A DNA stretch of 64,000 nucleotides, from NCBI GenBank assembly GCA_036898135.1, contig CM072513.1, positions 11,754,102 to 11,818,101 on the forward strand, read 5' to 3'. This stretch comes from Oncomelania hupensis (taxonomy: Eukaryota > Mollusca > Gastropoda > Littorinimorpha > Pomatiopsidae). The position numbers were made by a program, and so were the translations under genes. Under the pieces are notes generated by a model, which saw only the letters and a list, made by a program, of their open reading frames with translations, did no database searches and was not told the origin of the DNA. This document shows, one piece after another, positions 54,034-64,000 of the stretch (position 1 is the stretch's first letter; the number at the start of each line of letters is the position of its first letter).

Positions 54034-54623
54034 TTAGTTATTCATTGCGTACAGGGTCCAGCAGACTGCAAAGAGCCGAATTAGGATCACAAAATCAAGA
54101 CTACAACTTGGTGGAAAAAGGACTCCTGATTTGTATAAAAGATCTGCCAAAACAACTCTAGTGGTAACACTGAAGGCACTCCACTAGCCGGTCACTTTAC
54201 AATAAAGGCATCCCATGCAGTGGACGCTGAGGCTATATTCTTAATTTATCTAACACCGGTTTACACAAAAAGAAAGAATATAAACATTATAAAATATGAA
54301 CAAAACACATACAAATAAAATGCCTACATTGCTAAATAATAATATAGGAAGCCCTAGTGACCATTTGGCAGAAAGCGTCCAATATTCCCAAGCTGACCCA
54401 ACAGACCCCAAAACCAAATGAAGAGTTTTGGAAAAGTTTTTAAGAAAAAAGGTAGGTGACTGGTCTAGCAAAGAAGATAGTATAGTAGATTGGTAGAGCA
54501 GAGTAGGAATGAGAAAGAACAAAGGAGAAAGACAGCGACAGTGGGAATTTAAAACATTAAATTTCCAGAAAGTGGAGATACTATTTCTACAGAAACTCCC
54601 AGCACCCCGACGGGGGGAACTTC
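54034..54623 (-). mobile_element. Family-A retroposon inside an RTE copy
   Basis: A diverged copy interrupting RTE RT sequence. A short direct repeat TTGAG lies at 54029-54033 and 54624-54628. The small ORF is recognisable but disrupted. Confidence 0.75.
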
Positions 54624-55543
54624 TTGAGTATTATTTTCAGGAGGACCTTGCTTGGTTGGATAATGAGGCTGATGGTGCAGTAATTTTCACACTCCTAAGG
54701 TTACCCTTTTTGGGAAGAGTGATGACAAGCGACTGGGTCTATGGTGGAGGCCACTCCCCACTCTGCCAAATCTTGTTACAGATAATGGTGAGGGCATCAG
54801 TCATTGCTTCTCCTCCTGCTTGAAGCAATTCTTCGGGTATGTTGTCCACTCTTGCTGACTTCCCCCAATTCAGTGATTGCACTTCTGCCTCAATTTCTTA
54901 GAGAATCGGGAGGATTTCTTCCACATCCCTGTTCTGTGGACATGCTAGAACTGATGGGTCTCCATTTGGTGTGTGGTTGTAAAGGTCAGAGCAGTTCTCT
55001 GTCCATCTATCCAAGACTTCTTGTTCTTCTGTAAGGCATATGCCAGACTTGCTTTGGATCGTGCAGACCTTGGGCTGTTTAACACTTGTCAGCTGCTTCA
55101 TGGTCTGGTAGACATTGATTTTTCGATAGTCATCAGTTCCCTATGAGGTGTTCTTTTTCTTTTTCATCTCTTTGCGTTTATCACACAGGTCCAAAAGTTC
55201 AGGTGTGATCCACGGTTTATTCTTTGGGTGGTTCTTGCCAAGGATCTGTCACAGCTGAGTTGAAGGTGGTGGTCATGGTGTTGACATCTACTTCACCAGC
55301 TCCCAAAATGAGCAGTGGTGCACATTTCCCTCCAATGGTGGCTTGGAATATTTCTGTTACTTCTGGGTCTTGCAGTTTGTCCAGGTCGAAGTTCAGTCTA
55401 GTGCACTTTGCCGTCTACTCTCTTCAAGTAAAGCCGGAATAACATCAACACGAGATCGTGGTCACTTCCGATGTTAGCCACAGCCGAAATCCACGAGTAC
55501 AATGTGGCTCGCCTTGGCCCCTAGCACGTGGTCGTTGGACCTG

Positions 55544-55655
55544 ATTGATTGATTGATTGATTGTTGCTTTAGGTCCAGCGGACTCTTCCGAGCCAAATCA
55601 GGACCGGACAACCCCCAATCCGCATAAAAGATCTGCCGAAACAACCCTAGTGGGA
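55544..55655 (-). mobile_element. Family-A 3' fragment with 14-bp target duplication
   Basis: Only the last ~112 bp plus the (TCAA)n tail, bounded by perfect GGTCGTTGGACCTG at 55530-55543 and 55656-55669. This shows 5' truncation at insertion, the hallmark of target-primed reverse transcription. It is inserted in an RTE 5' leader. Confidence 0.86.
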
Positions 55656-55792
55656 GGTCGTTGGACCTGGCCGGTGACTTCTGTGTAGAAGACTTTCGCC
55701 CAGTGATGACGTGCTGACATCATCCATGTTAGTTGCCTCTTACGACACGCCGGGAAACGTTGGGTTTATTCTATTCAGTGCCTGAACTCACA

Positions 55793-56838
55793 GGAAACCA
55801 TATGGAAAGAATCATTTGCCAATCAACTTCATATTTCAAGTTTAGTACTCAGGGTTCCACATGAATCGTTCCATTTGCTGTCTTAAAAGAAAAAGTGTCC
55901 TTGGATTGAGCAGGCACAACAGTACCTTAAAATTGTCCCTTTGGTAGTTGCCATATTTTCCCTTTTAATTTGTAAAAAATTTTTAAAAAAATTTGATTAT
56001 TTTATTTTTAGAATTGCGGCAATAACTCCAAGGTAAATACTTAACGTCAGCACATTTAATTCATTAGGTTAATTGAAAATCTCTCCTACTCAACGTTACA
56101 GTTTACCTTTCCAGTCAAAACTTATAGTTTCTGATAATATCATTACACATTTGCCTCACATCACTTAATTTTGTTCATGACACAAACTGAATACAAAATA
56201 CAAAGATCCCCCCAAAATGTCTAACAATATTACTTATTTTGATCTGACAGCTATGTCTGCTTTTTATTCTTAACCCGTTTTATGTTAAATTATAGGTCAA
56301 AAGTCTGTGTAAATAACAGTCTTCTCAGATTTTAGTTACTGTAAAATAGAAAGTTTTATTTCTAAATAATTCATGACATCCTGAATTTTTTTCTTTTTAG
56401 ATAGATGGATAATTGGTTGCTTTCCAGTGATATTTATTAATGGTACTCAACATTTATTTTAAATCATTGTTTAAAAGAAAATGTCTGTTGGGTCTTCCCA
56501 TTGACTCGTACATGTATACCTTGTAAAGCATGTGCCTCGAGCTATGACAGTTCTTGTTCAAGTTTAGGTGCTGCAAGTTTTTAAAAAGTTAATTTTGCAC
56601 TAACATTTGCATGTATTTTACATTGGTAAAACAAAACAAAAATTAATAAAACATTGGAGCAATATGCACCCCAAATTCTGTAAAAGTGTTTGGATTGATT
56701 TATTTTAAAATTGTGCTTGCTGTCTTTCTGAAAACTAAACGGTTATAAAACAACAAAAAAATTAGTGTTGAAGAAAGAATCTTTTACTCTCCTCTTCTTC
56801 CCTTTCCTTGTCAGCAGTTCTCAGAAAAAAAAGTATAT
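55793..56838. other. Intergenic DNA, no feature seen
   Basis: AT-rich, no ORF of note, no recognised repeat. Confidence 0.6.
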
Positions 56839-56851
56839 TTTTAAAATCGAT

Positions 56852-57555
56852 TGATTGATTGATTGATTTATTGTTGCTTTAGGTCCAGCGGACTCTTCCG
56901 AGCCAAATCAGGACCGGACAACCCCCGATCCGCATAAAAGATCTGCTGAAACAACCCCAGTGGGAAAATTGAATGCCCTCCACCGGCCAGTCACTTTACA
57001 ATAAAGACATCCCACGCGGGGGACGGCTGAGGGTTGACCTCAACTACGCGAACACCCCGGTTACAAAAACAAAATAGAATACAAACATCATTATAAATCA
57101 TCAACCAAACACATACATATAAAATGCCTATAGTGCTAAATAGTACATTCATAGGAAGCCCTAGTGACCACCCGGCAGAAAGCGTCCAACACTCCCAAGC
57201 TGATCCAACAGACCTCATACACAAACAAGGAGTCTTGTCCAGGAAGAGTTTTCAAGAAAAAAGGTAGGTCATTGATCTAGCGAAGAAGAAGATAGTATAG
57301 CAGAGTGAAGGACAGAGCAAGAATAGGAAAGAGTAAATGAGGAAGACAGCGACAGTGGGAATTTAAAGCACTAAATTTCCATAAAGTGGGGATACTATTT
57401 ATACTGAAAACCCCCGGCACTCCAACGGGGGTACTGTTGCCGCAGTGAAGCGTCTTGCCTATAAAGGAAAGACAGGTTTTCAACTGTGGCTTTCACTGTT
57501 CCCTTTATAGGTTTGAACAATCTACAGTGGCAAGATTGCTCATGACCCCAAGGGG
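56852..57555 (-). mobile_element. Family-A retroposon, longest copy
   Basis: Perfect 13-bp direct repeats TTTTAAAATCGAT at 56839-56851 and 57556-57568. Very similar to the copy at 12.4 kb (small ORF at 56991-57224 versus 12507-12740 differs at only a few residues). It has about 17 extra bases at the 5' end. Confidence 0.86.
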
Positions 57556-57568
57556 TTTTAAAATCGAT

Positions 57569-60500
57569 CACATTATTACAAACAAATATGTCTTTCTTCC
57601 ATTTCACTTCCATCGACTTTTACTGCCAAATATTACAAAACACTGGTTCTCAGCACCAAATGTTTTTTCAATAGATTTTGAAATTTTGTGAGCTCAAAGA
57701 GCAAAATAATGTTGCAATTTTATTTGCATCTACATGTACAATTTCACCTTAATGTTTTAGTTTTTATGCTGGTCCATAAAATATATACTTTTTAATATTT
57801 GTAAAAAGAAACATTTCAGCTCCAGCTATAAATTCAGTAAACACACACTAATTTCCTTCGTCTTTTTATACAGATTTCACTGCTTAGACACCATGTCACG
57901 TGTTTCAGTGATGGATATCTGTTGTGTATGTTAGTGTTTTTTGTGAACGTTTGTGTGTAACATCATTCTGAGTATTATCCTAGTTACAGAGATTGCCACG
58001 ATTTGAGTCTCAGAGGAAAAAAACAACTTGTATATAACTAAACAGTATCCAGTATAATCGACTTTTAGCTGACTAGTGACTTTCTGGTGGGCCGCCATAG
58101 CTGACATTCGTCAACAGGACTTGGGTCCTGTCAAACAGTGTCAAAGCCAGGGGGCCTTTTCTTATTAAGCTTTGTCGATTCGCTTAACATGAACCAATGA
58201 TGTCGACTAAAATTGATATTTAGCGTTAAAGGAGTTAACACATCTTGATTCATTTAGAGGCATTTATATTTTCCTTTATTGTCCAACAGTAATATATGTA
58301 GAAAGCAGATGAAGATATAATACAATTTCAATAAGAAAATAGACATCAAGAATGGGTATGATTTCAGTACATTTAAAAATAGAAGAATCTAGAAGCCATA
58401 CATATTTAATAAAATTTTAATAATTTAGATAAGCAAAGTTGCTGAAAAACAGAAAAAACACAGCATGTATAATTATGGTCAGTCTATATATCACCAAGGT
58501 AAACAGATCAAAGGAAAAAGCTCCGAGTAGATAACTATAATATATGTAGTCAAAAATTATCAAAAGTTAAAAAAAATATCAAAACATTCAACAATTTCAG
58601 GCATTCGATGATCCACATATAGATAAGCATAATAATTATGAAACTGGGACTAGCATTTTGACTATGATGTAGAATTTGTGTTCACACACAACAGCGGAAA
58701 ACGCTGCCAGTAACATTTTCAATGGAAACGGGGGTGTGGGTGTAGAAGAAATGAAAAAAACGAGACACATCTCCATTTCCAAATCGTTGGACAAAGCCAG
58801 TACCAAAATCACATTATTTATTCCTATGATCTTTGTAATGCCAATGTTCTGCCCAAGTGCAGTGGACTAATTGTAACCAATGCAAAAACTAAATTCAATG
58901 GAGACTGCATGCAGCCAATGGTACATTTGATAGTAAATTTTCACATCAAGGTAAAAATACATATTTCTGTTATAAAATATGAATGAGCATTCTGCGTAGG
59001 CAAACATTGGCAACATAGTTGTTTGACATTATGAACACAAACGCTGAGTTATGGCATTTGTAAGCAGGAGAGAGAAAAATAATTCACAAAGTAGTTTGTT
59101 TTACATAAATTATGAACGCAAGCATTGAATTACTGCATTTGTAAGCAGAAAAATACAAAATCCATAACAAACAATCCCAATGATTCAACTAATACTACTG
59201 TTCACTATGTTGTTTCTTAAAATCAAGTGCACACCAATTTCCCCAACAGTCCTTCAAATTTAATGTAGGCAAATGCTCATCGTCCCTGTATCTCTCTCTC
59301 TCTCTTTCTTGGATGTCCCCACTTGCCCTGCCCCACTCTATGTTGGGTTGTGCAGTGTGTAAAGAGTTCAAGAGTAGTGTTTTTCTCCAAAAAGGTTTTC
59401 TTATTATTTCATATTTGAACAATAGGCAGGCCAATTGTTGGGAATCTAAAACATCATTTAACCGATAAATGGCAACAAAGACGTACAAATGCAACTACCA
59501 AATAGCATCATGATCATATGAATGGTTCGTGAATGAAAATTGGGACTGTTACTATAAGAAGATTCCTCTAAGTCTAACCAATGAACATTCTCAGTTAAGC
59601 TAGTAACAACGTTGTCCAGTCACTTGATAAAATACCAAACCACCTGCTGATGACCAAACACTGTTAACTCCTAGTAATAGTCCCAACCCTTCAACAAAGC
59701 TTTAATAAAACTACAATTATTATTGCTTACATCCTCCTTCTTCTCTCTCTTCTAACACTTCCACGTATGCACTTACATACCCATCTCTGCATATATTCAA
59801 GGCAAAGGTAGACCTTGGTCAAGATAAGCATGTTATTTTTGGCATTATATAATGCTTTAGTGTACAACTGAAAATATAAATTGTGAAAAAAAAGAAGGAA
59901 TATTAAGCCTATCTAACTTAACACAATATGTCATTAATCAGCAACATTTTAAATCCATTTATATTAGATATTGCAAGTAAATAAAAGAACATGTAACATT
60001 ATCTTACTGATAGCTAATAAAATAACTGGAAAACAATTCCAAAAGCCACAAGAAAATTGTGGAAACATGAAGCAAATCAAAATCTAAGGTTACACAACAA
60101 GAAACAACATATTTAGGGTGAATTCTGAGGTTCTTCAAAATAGACTTACCTAAGTATATTTATTGTGCATGCAAAATCAGCTAGAAACCAGGAGAAAAAT
60201 CATAACAGGATAATTCTTTAACTGGGGTACAAATGCATGAAGTTCTGTAAAAACATAATGAATACTAGAGTGAACAAATCATTGTCAGTACAAATAACCC
60301 AAAAATGCTGTGCTAGCACTGTAAAATTTGCATCTCTGTATTTATGTAGGCATACAAATGATACATGAACATTTCATCTTATGTACCCAAAATATTGCAT
60401 CTGCTGCCAGAAGAACGCATTGTAATTAGTGCGACCCTTGACCTGACCGAAGGGGGAATTAACCCCAAACATCGATGAACTAACACGCCAAATTATTTAA

Positions 60501-60606
60501 ATAATAAATTAATTGCAACTATTCTGGATTAGGAAAAAAGGTCCAAATTTAGTGTCCAACAACACTGGCAAACCATTCTATGTTTTGACCTTATTTTGAT
60601 GTTGTC
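57569..60606. other. Intergenic or 3'-UTR DNA left of the small membrane-protein gene
   Basis: AT-rich with no coding signal. A SINE-like tail lies at about 57.9-58.07 kb. Minus-strand AATAAA motifs occur at several places (for example near 58275, 58815 and 60150), so part may be the 3' UTR of the gene at 60.6 kb. Confidence 0.5.
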
Positions 60607-60825
60607 TTAACACATGGACTTGCCCGACACCATATTGTTCGCACACGTTAGTGGCAGCTGCACCCCTCTATGTAGCAAATTGATGAGTTCGTTACACCCG
60701 CTGCAACAGGCGCTGAAGGGACTGAGCAGGACGTAGAAGAAGGAACAGAAAAAGCCTATGGGCCAGCCAAAGACGAAGAGAATGATAAACCAGATGATGC
60801 CCCATAGCCAGCCGCAGTTTGCCAT
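60607..60825 (-). CDS. 72-aa hydrophobic Cys-rich membrane protein, function unknown
   Basis: An uninterrupted ORF: ATG at 60825, TAA at 60607-60609. The N-terminal half (GWLWGIIWFIILFVFGWPIG then FFCSFFYVLLSPFSA) is one long or two short membrane segments. A CCSGC cluster and a short amphipathic tail (LINLLHRGVQLPLTC) follow. A splice acceptor (TGTTTCAG) ends at 61001, so the ORF lies in a 3' exon with a 5'-UTR intron upstream. It reads like a real small conserved membrane protein because hydrophobic segments, Cys cluster and start context are coherent and no repeat overlaps it. I do not recognise a named family. Confidence 0.7.
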   Translation of the reverse strand: MANCGWLWGIIWFIILFVFGWPIGFFCSFFYVLLSPFSACCSGCNELINLLHRGVQLPLTCANNMVSGKSMC

Positions 60826-61213
60826 CTTGGTGTTCTGACAATGCTGTACTAAGCTTCAATCTGGTTATGTGAGATGGGCTGACAACCCTGGATATTAGCT
60901 CTTGGGTGGTGTGGAATAATTATGCTAGTGCTCGTTGATTTGGAATTGGGTCTAATGCTGTACAGTGGCTGGTCAATGTAGTTCCTTGCAATTTCAGAAT
61001 CTGAAACATTATCAACAATGGAGACTTTGTATTGATTAATGAATTACAATATAACAAGTGACTATTATATAATAAACAAATTAATTAAAATCATTGAAAA
61101 CGCATGAACAAATATATTAATTACATGTAAATCGTTGTACTGTCACAAATGGTCAGAGAAGTGTTGTTGAGAAGATTCAGTTCTACTACTAGTGCTAAGA
61201 CTGTAGTGAAATG

Positions 61214-61385
61214 GAGATTTAGGAGCAAACCTGCAGCCTCTAGTGGCAAATAATTTGACAAACAGCCCACATCAATGTGCACTAGGGTATCTGATTCAAG
61301 TGTCATTCATACCCTAGTGCCCATGGATGTGGGCTGTGTGTCAAGTTATTTGCCACTAGAGGCTGCAGGTTTGCTCCTAAATCTC
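61214..61385. repeat. 77-bp-arm inverted repeat (fold-back), 18-nt loop
   Basis: Arms 61214-61290 and 61309-61385 are near-perfect reverse complements. The arm begins GAGATTTAGGAGCAAACCTG. It lies about 0.2 kb upstream of the splice acceptor of the small membrane-protein gene, next to a SINE tail. Confidence 0.9.
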
Positions 61386-61479
61386 TGCTGAGGTAACACC
61401 AGCTTTCACCCATCCCATCACAGACCTTGAAGACTAAACCTGACGACCATGTCGTAGACAGACAAGTGCCAGCCACACA

Positions 61480-61665
61480 AATACACCAAGCAAGAACTAG
61501 GTCCTTCTTCCCCAAACCCTGACCAACATTGTGCTCAGTTGTCTGTGCGTCACACAAGGCACCTAATGTAGCAACGGGGCGCACCAGGTTGCTCGAGTTA
61601 GATCCCGTAACGACCAGGGCCTCGAGCAGCTATTGAGCTTGAAAAGCGCTATATAAGAACAATTA
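61480..61665 (+). mobile_element. SINE 3' part
   Basis: Ends GGGCCTCGAGCAGCTATTGA...AAAAGCGCTATATAAGAAC. Shares TTGTGCTCAGTTGTCTG and the tail with the 8.5-8.8 kb copy. The tRNA-like head was not found. Confidence 0.65.
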
Positions 61666-62177
61666 AATAAGCTTATGCCGGCAGACACTCGGTGTGGTAA
61701 TGGACATAATGAAAGCAATTATTGATGACATTTACCACAGCTCTTGTGCTAGTAATGTCTTGCTCATTACTCCTTGGTTGAAATACTGTATCTGAACAGT
61801 TTGCCATCAAGTACACATTATGCCATTTTATATCAACTAACACACTAAGAGTAAGGCAGAAACATTGGTGGTGTGAACAAAGAATGAATTGGAATTTGTA
61901 GTGAACAGCAGGTGCTGACAATTACTTTTTAAACAGGCACAAATCAATTGCTACAACCTGTTGTACCAGCTGGATTTGTAACCTAACCCAGCGAAACACT
62001 CAAACAGTATCATACAACATAAGACAAGCCTACCCTATAGCCCTGACACTTCACACACAATATATCGATTGTGTTATAAGGTAGGTGTGTTTATATATTT
62101 TTAGTTATCAGTTCTAATCATTTATACAAATAAACCAACTGTTAAAACTTGTCAGAAAATTATACAATGGTCAATGC

Positions 62178-64000
62178 CTATCCTATCCTATCCTATCCTG
62201 TCCCATAACCCGAAGGTCGTAGGGGCACCACAGATGATCGCTTAACCAGCATACTCCATCTTTCTCTGTCCTCAGCAGCCCTCATGGCTTCGCTCAGTGT
62301 CAAACCAGTCCATTCTCGAATGTTGTCCTCCCACCTCTTTTTCGGTCTCCCCCTTCTTCTACCTCCTTGCACTGTGCCTTGCAGAATGGTCTTTGCAAGG
62401 CCTGATGATCTGGTGACGTGGCCATACCATCGGAGTTTCCGTTTCTTCACCACTGTGAGCAGGTCATCGTGTTGTCCAATGGCTTGTGTGATGGTCTGTC
62501 GGACTTCAACGTTGGTGATGTGTTGGGTATAGGAAATGCACAGAAGTCTTCTGTAGCACCTCATCTCCATGCTTTGTATTCTTCGTTGGAGATCTGCTGT
62601 GAGGGTCCATGCTTCGCAAGCATATAGGAAGATGGAGATGACCAGAGAGCGCAGCAGTCTTACTTTGGAATGTAGACTGATGGTTCTGTCTTTCCAAATG
62701 GGCTTCAACCTTGTCAGGGCAGCAGTTGTTTGTGCGATCCTGGAGAGGACTTCCTGTCGAGACCCATTGTCTGACACAATGGCTCCTAAATATTTGAAGC
62801 TGTGCACTGTGTTGAGGGATTGGCCTTGTACTTTGATGTCCGTGTTGATGCCATTGGTGTTGTTGGTCATCATTTTGGTCTTCTCCGCACTTATTTCCAT
62901 TCCATAAGCTCTGGAGGTGGTGTCAAGCCTCTGTACAAGCTGTTCAAGTTCTTGTTCCTCTCCAGCCAATCCATCAATATCATCCGCAAAACGAAGATTG
63001 GAGATTGCTCTGCCCCCTATACTGACTGTGCCTTCGTGATCTGCAAGAGCATCTGACATGATGCGCTCTAGGAAGATGTTGAAGAGTGTTGGAGAGAGTA
63101 GGCATCCTTGACGCACACCGATTGTTGTTCTGAACCAGTTCCCGATGACGCTGTTATGGAGGACTGCACTGGTAGCCTTGTCATACAGGCTTTTGATGAC
63201 TTCTATAATTTTAGGGCTGATGTTGTACACTTTCATGGTTGCCCATAGAGCTGCATGCCAGACTCGGTCAAATGCCTTCTTGAAGTCTATGAACACATGA
63301 TATAGATGTTGTTGGTGCTGTAGGTATTTCTCACAGATTATTCTGAGGTTGAAAATCTGTTCAGTGGTACTTCGCCCTGCCATGAATCCTGCTTGTTCTT
63401 CAGCTATGATTTGTTCAGCTTGTGGTTTCAACCTGTTGAGTATTATTTTCAGAAGGACCTTGCTGGGATGGCTGATGAGGCTGATGGTGCGGTAATTTTC
63501 ACACTCCTGAAGGTTACCTTTTTTGGGAAGAGTGATGACAAGCGACTGGGTCCATGGTGTAGGCCATTCCCCACTCTGCCAGATCTTGTTGCAGATAATG
63601 GTGAGAGCATCAGTCATCGCTTCTCCTCCTGCTTGTAGCAGTTCCGCTGGTATGTTGTCCACTCCCGCTGACTTCCCTTTCTTCAGCGATTGCACTGCTG
63701 CCTCAACTTCTTCCCGGAGAATTGGGAGGATTTCTTCTTCTTCTCTGCTCTCGGGACATGCTAGAACTGATGGGTCTCCATTTGGTGTATGGTTGTAAAG
63801 GTCAGAGCAGTACTCTGTCCATCTGTCCAAGACTTCTTGTTCTTCTGTAAGGCAAATGCCAGACTTGCTTTGGATAGTGGAGACTTTGGGCTGTTTAACA
63901 CTTGTCAGCCGCTTCACAGTCTGGTAGGCCTTCTTGCTGTTGTTCTTGTTCAGATTGTTCTCTATTTCCTGGCATTGATCTTCTATCCAGTTCTCCTTTG
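62178..64000 (-). mobile_element. RTE-type LINE running off the right edge
   Basis: A (GGATA)n tail at 62178-62200 marks the 3' end. The 5' part lies outside the window. It is the same family as the copy at 22.9-26.0 kb and lies in the same orientation. Confidence 0.92.
62193..64000 (-). CDS. RTE LINE reverse transcriptase, partial (5' end outside window)
   Basis: Open from the window edge to a stop at 62193 (about 602 codons), with FIDFKKAFD, GVRQGC and FADD motifs preserved. Over the last 573 residues I count about 14 amino-acid differences from the intact copy at 22.9-26.0 kb, roughly 97.6% identity. No stop or frameshift is seen, so this may also be a functional copy. Confidence 0.9.
   Translation of the reverse strand, partial: KENWIEDQCQEIENNLNKNNSKKAYQTVKRLTSVKQPKVSTIQSKSGICLTEEQEVLDRWTEYCSDLYNHTPNGDPSVLACPESREEEEILPILREEVEAAVQSLKKGKSAGVDNIPAELLQAGGEAMTDALTIICNKIWQSGEWPTPWTQSLVITLPKKGNLQECENYRTISLISHPSKVLLKIILNRLKPQAEQIIAEEQAGFMAGRSTTEQIFNLRIICEKYLQHQQHLYHVFIDFKKAFDRVWHAALWATMKVYNISPKIIEVIKSLYDKATSAVLHNSVIGNWFRTTIGVRQGCLLSPTLFNIFLERIMSDALADHEGTVSIGGRAISNLRFADDIDGLAGEEQELEQLVQRLDTTSRAYGMEISAEKTKMMTNNTNGINTDIKVQGQSLNTVHSFKYLGAIVSDNGSRQEVLSRIAQTTAALTRLKPIWKDRTISLHSKVRLLRSLVISIFLYACEAWTLTADLQRRIQSMEMRCYRRLLCISYTQHITNVEVRQTITQAIGQHDDLLTVVKKRKLRWYGHVTRSSGLAKTILQGTVQGGRRRGRPKKRWEDNIREWTGLTLSEAMRAAEDRERWSMLVKRSSVVPLRPSGYGTG

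Larger units (their letters stand above)
53361..55792 (-). mobile_element. Degraded RTE LINE with two family-A insertions
   Basis: Runs from the 3' tail at 53361 to the 5' leader end near 55792. It has a large internal deletion near 53935 (RT active-site region lost) and further deletions in the endonuclease. Two family-A retroposons are inserted, at 54034-54623 and 55544-55655, each with a flanking duplication. Confidence 0.85.

Overview
This is eukaryotic, animal-type DNA. Genes are split by GT-AG introns, the base composition is AT-rich, and much of the window is transposable-element sequence. The RTE-type 'endonuclease-reverse transcriptase' LINE, the tRNA-derived SINEs with a GCGCTATATAA tail and the NUSAP1 and SMP/C2 genes fit a lophotrochozoan, most likely a mollusc. 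That last step is inference from repeat style; no single diagnostic gene is present.

Layout. (1) About 1.9-31.7 kb, minus strand: a 13-exon gene for an ER-anchored SMP/C2 lipid-transfer protein of the extended-synaptotagmin/tricalbin type. Every exon junction keeps the reading frame (555 codons recovered). Its C-terminal end was not found. Its second intron (10.3-31.0 kb) is stuffed with retroelements and a hAT-like DNA transposon. (2) 31.7-32.3 kb: a 638-bp head-to-head promoter interval. (3) 32.3-50.7 kb, plus strand: a complete 10-exon NUSAP1 (nucleolar and spindle-associated protein 1) gene, 659 aa, whose introns carry at least eight transposon insertions. (4) 50.7-60.6 kb: intergenic DNA with a degraded RTE, a small hAT-like element and SINEs. 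(5) 60.6-61.0 kb, minus strand: a small gene for a 72-aa hydrophobic Cys-rich membrane protein. (6) 62.2-64.0 kb: an RTE LINE with an open reading frame running off the right edge.

Mobile DNA. Nine copies of one RTE LINE family are present, with 3' (GGATA)n tails. One has an intact 1022-codon ORF and a perfect 11-bp target-site duplication. A second, about 98% identical in protein over the shared part, runs off the edge. A separate ~0.7-kb retroposon ('family A', tail (TCAA)n) occurs five times, three of them inside RTE copies. Five DNA transposons begin with CAG, end with CTG, have 12-16-bp terminal inverted repeats, and are each flanked by a 6-bp direct repeat (CATAAG, ATTAAT, ATATAT, TTCATT, CATACT). 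They look like hAT relatives, but canonical hATs duplicate 8 bp. This consistent 6-bp signature is the most interesting signal in the window. A PIF/Harbinger remnant carries a perfect 34-bp palindrome at its internal deletion, and a 77-bp-arm inverted repeat lies upstream of the small membrane-protein gene.

The two main genes are divergent. One product would act at ER membrane contacts and the other on spindle microtubules and chromatin. Nothing in the sequence suggests a shared pathway beyond a possibly shared promoter.
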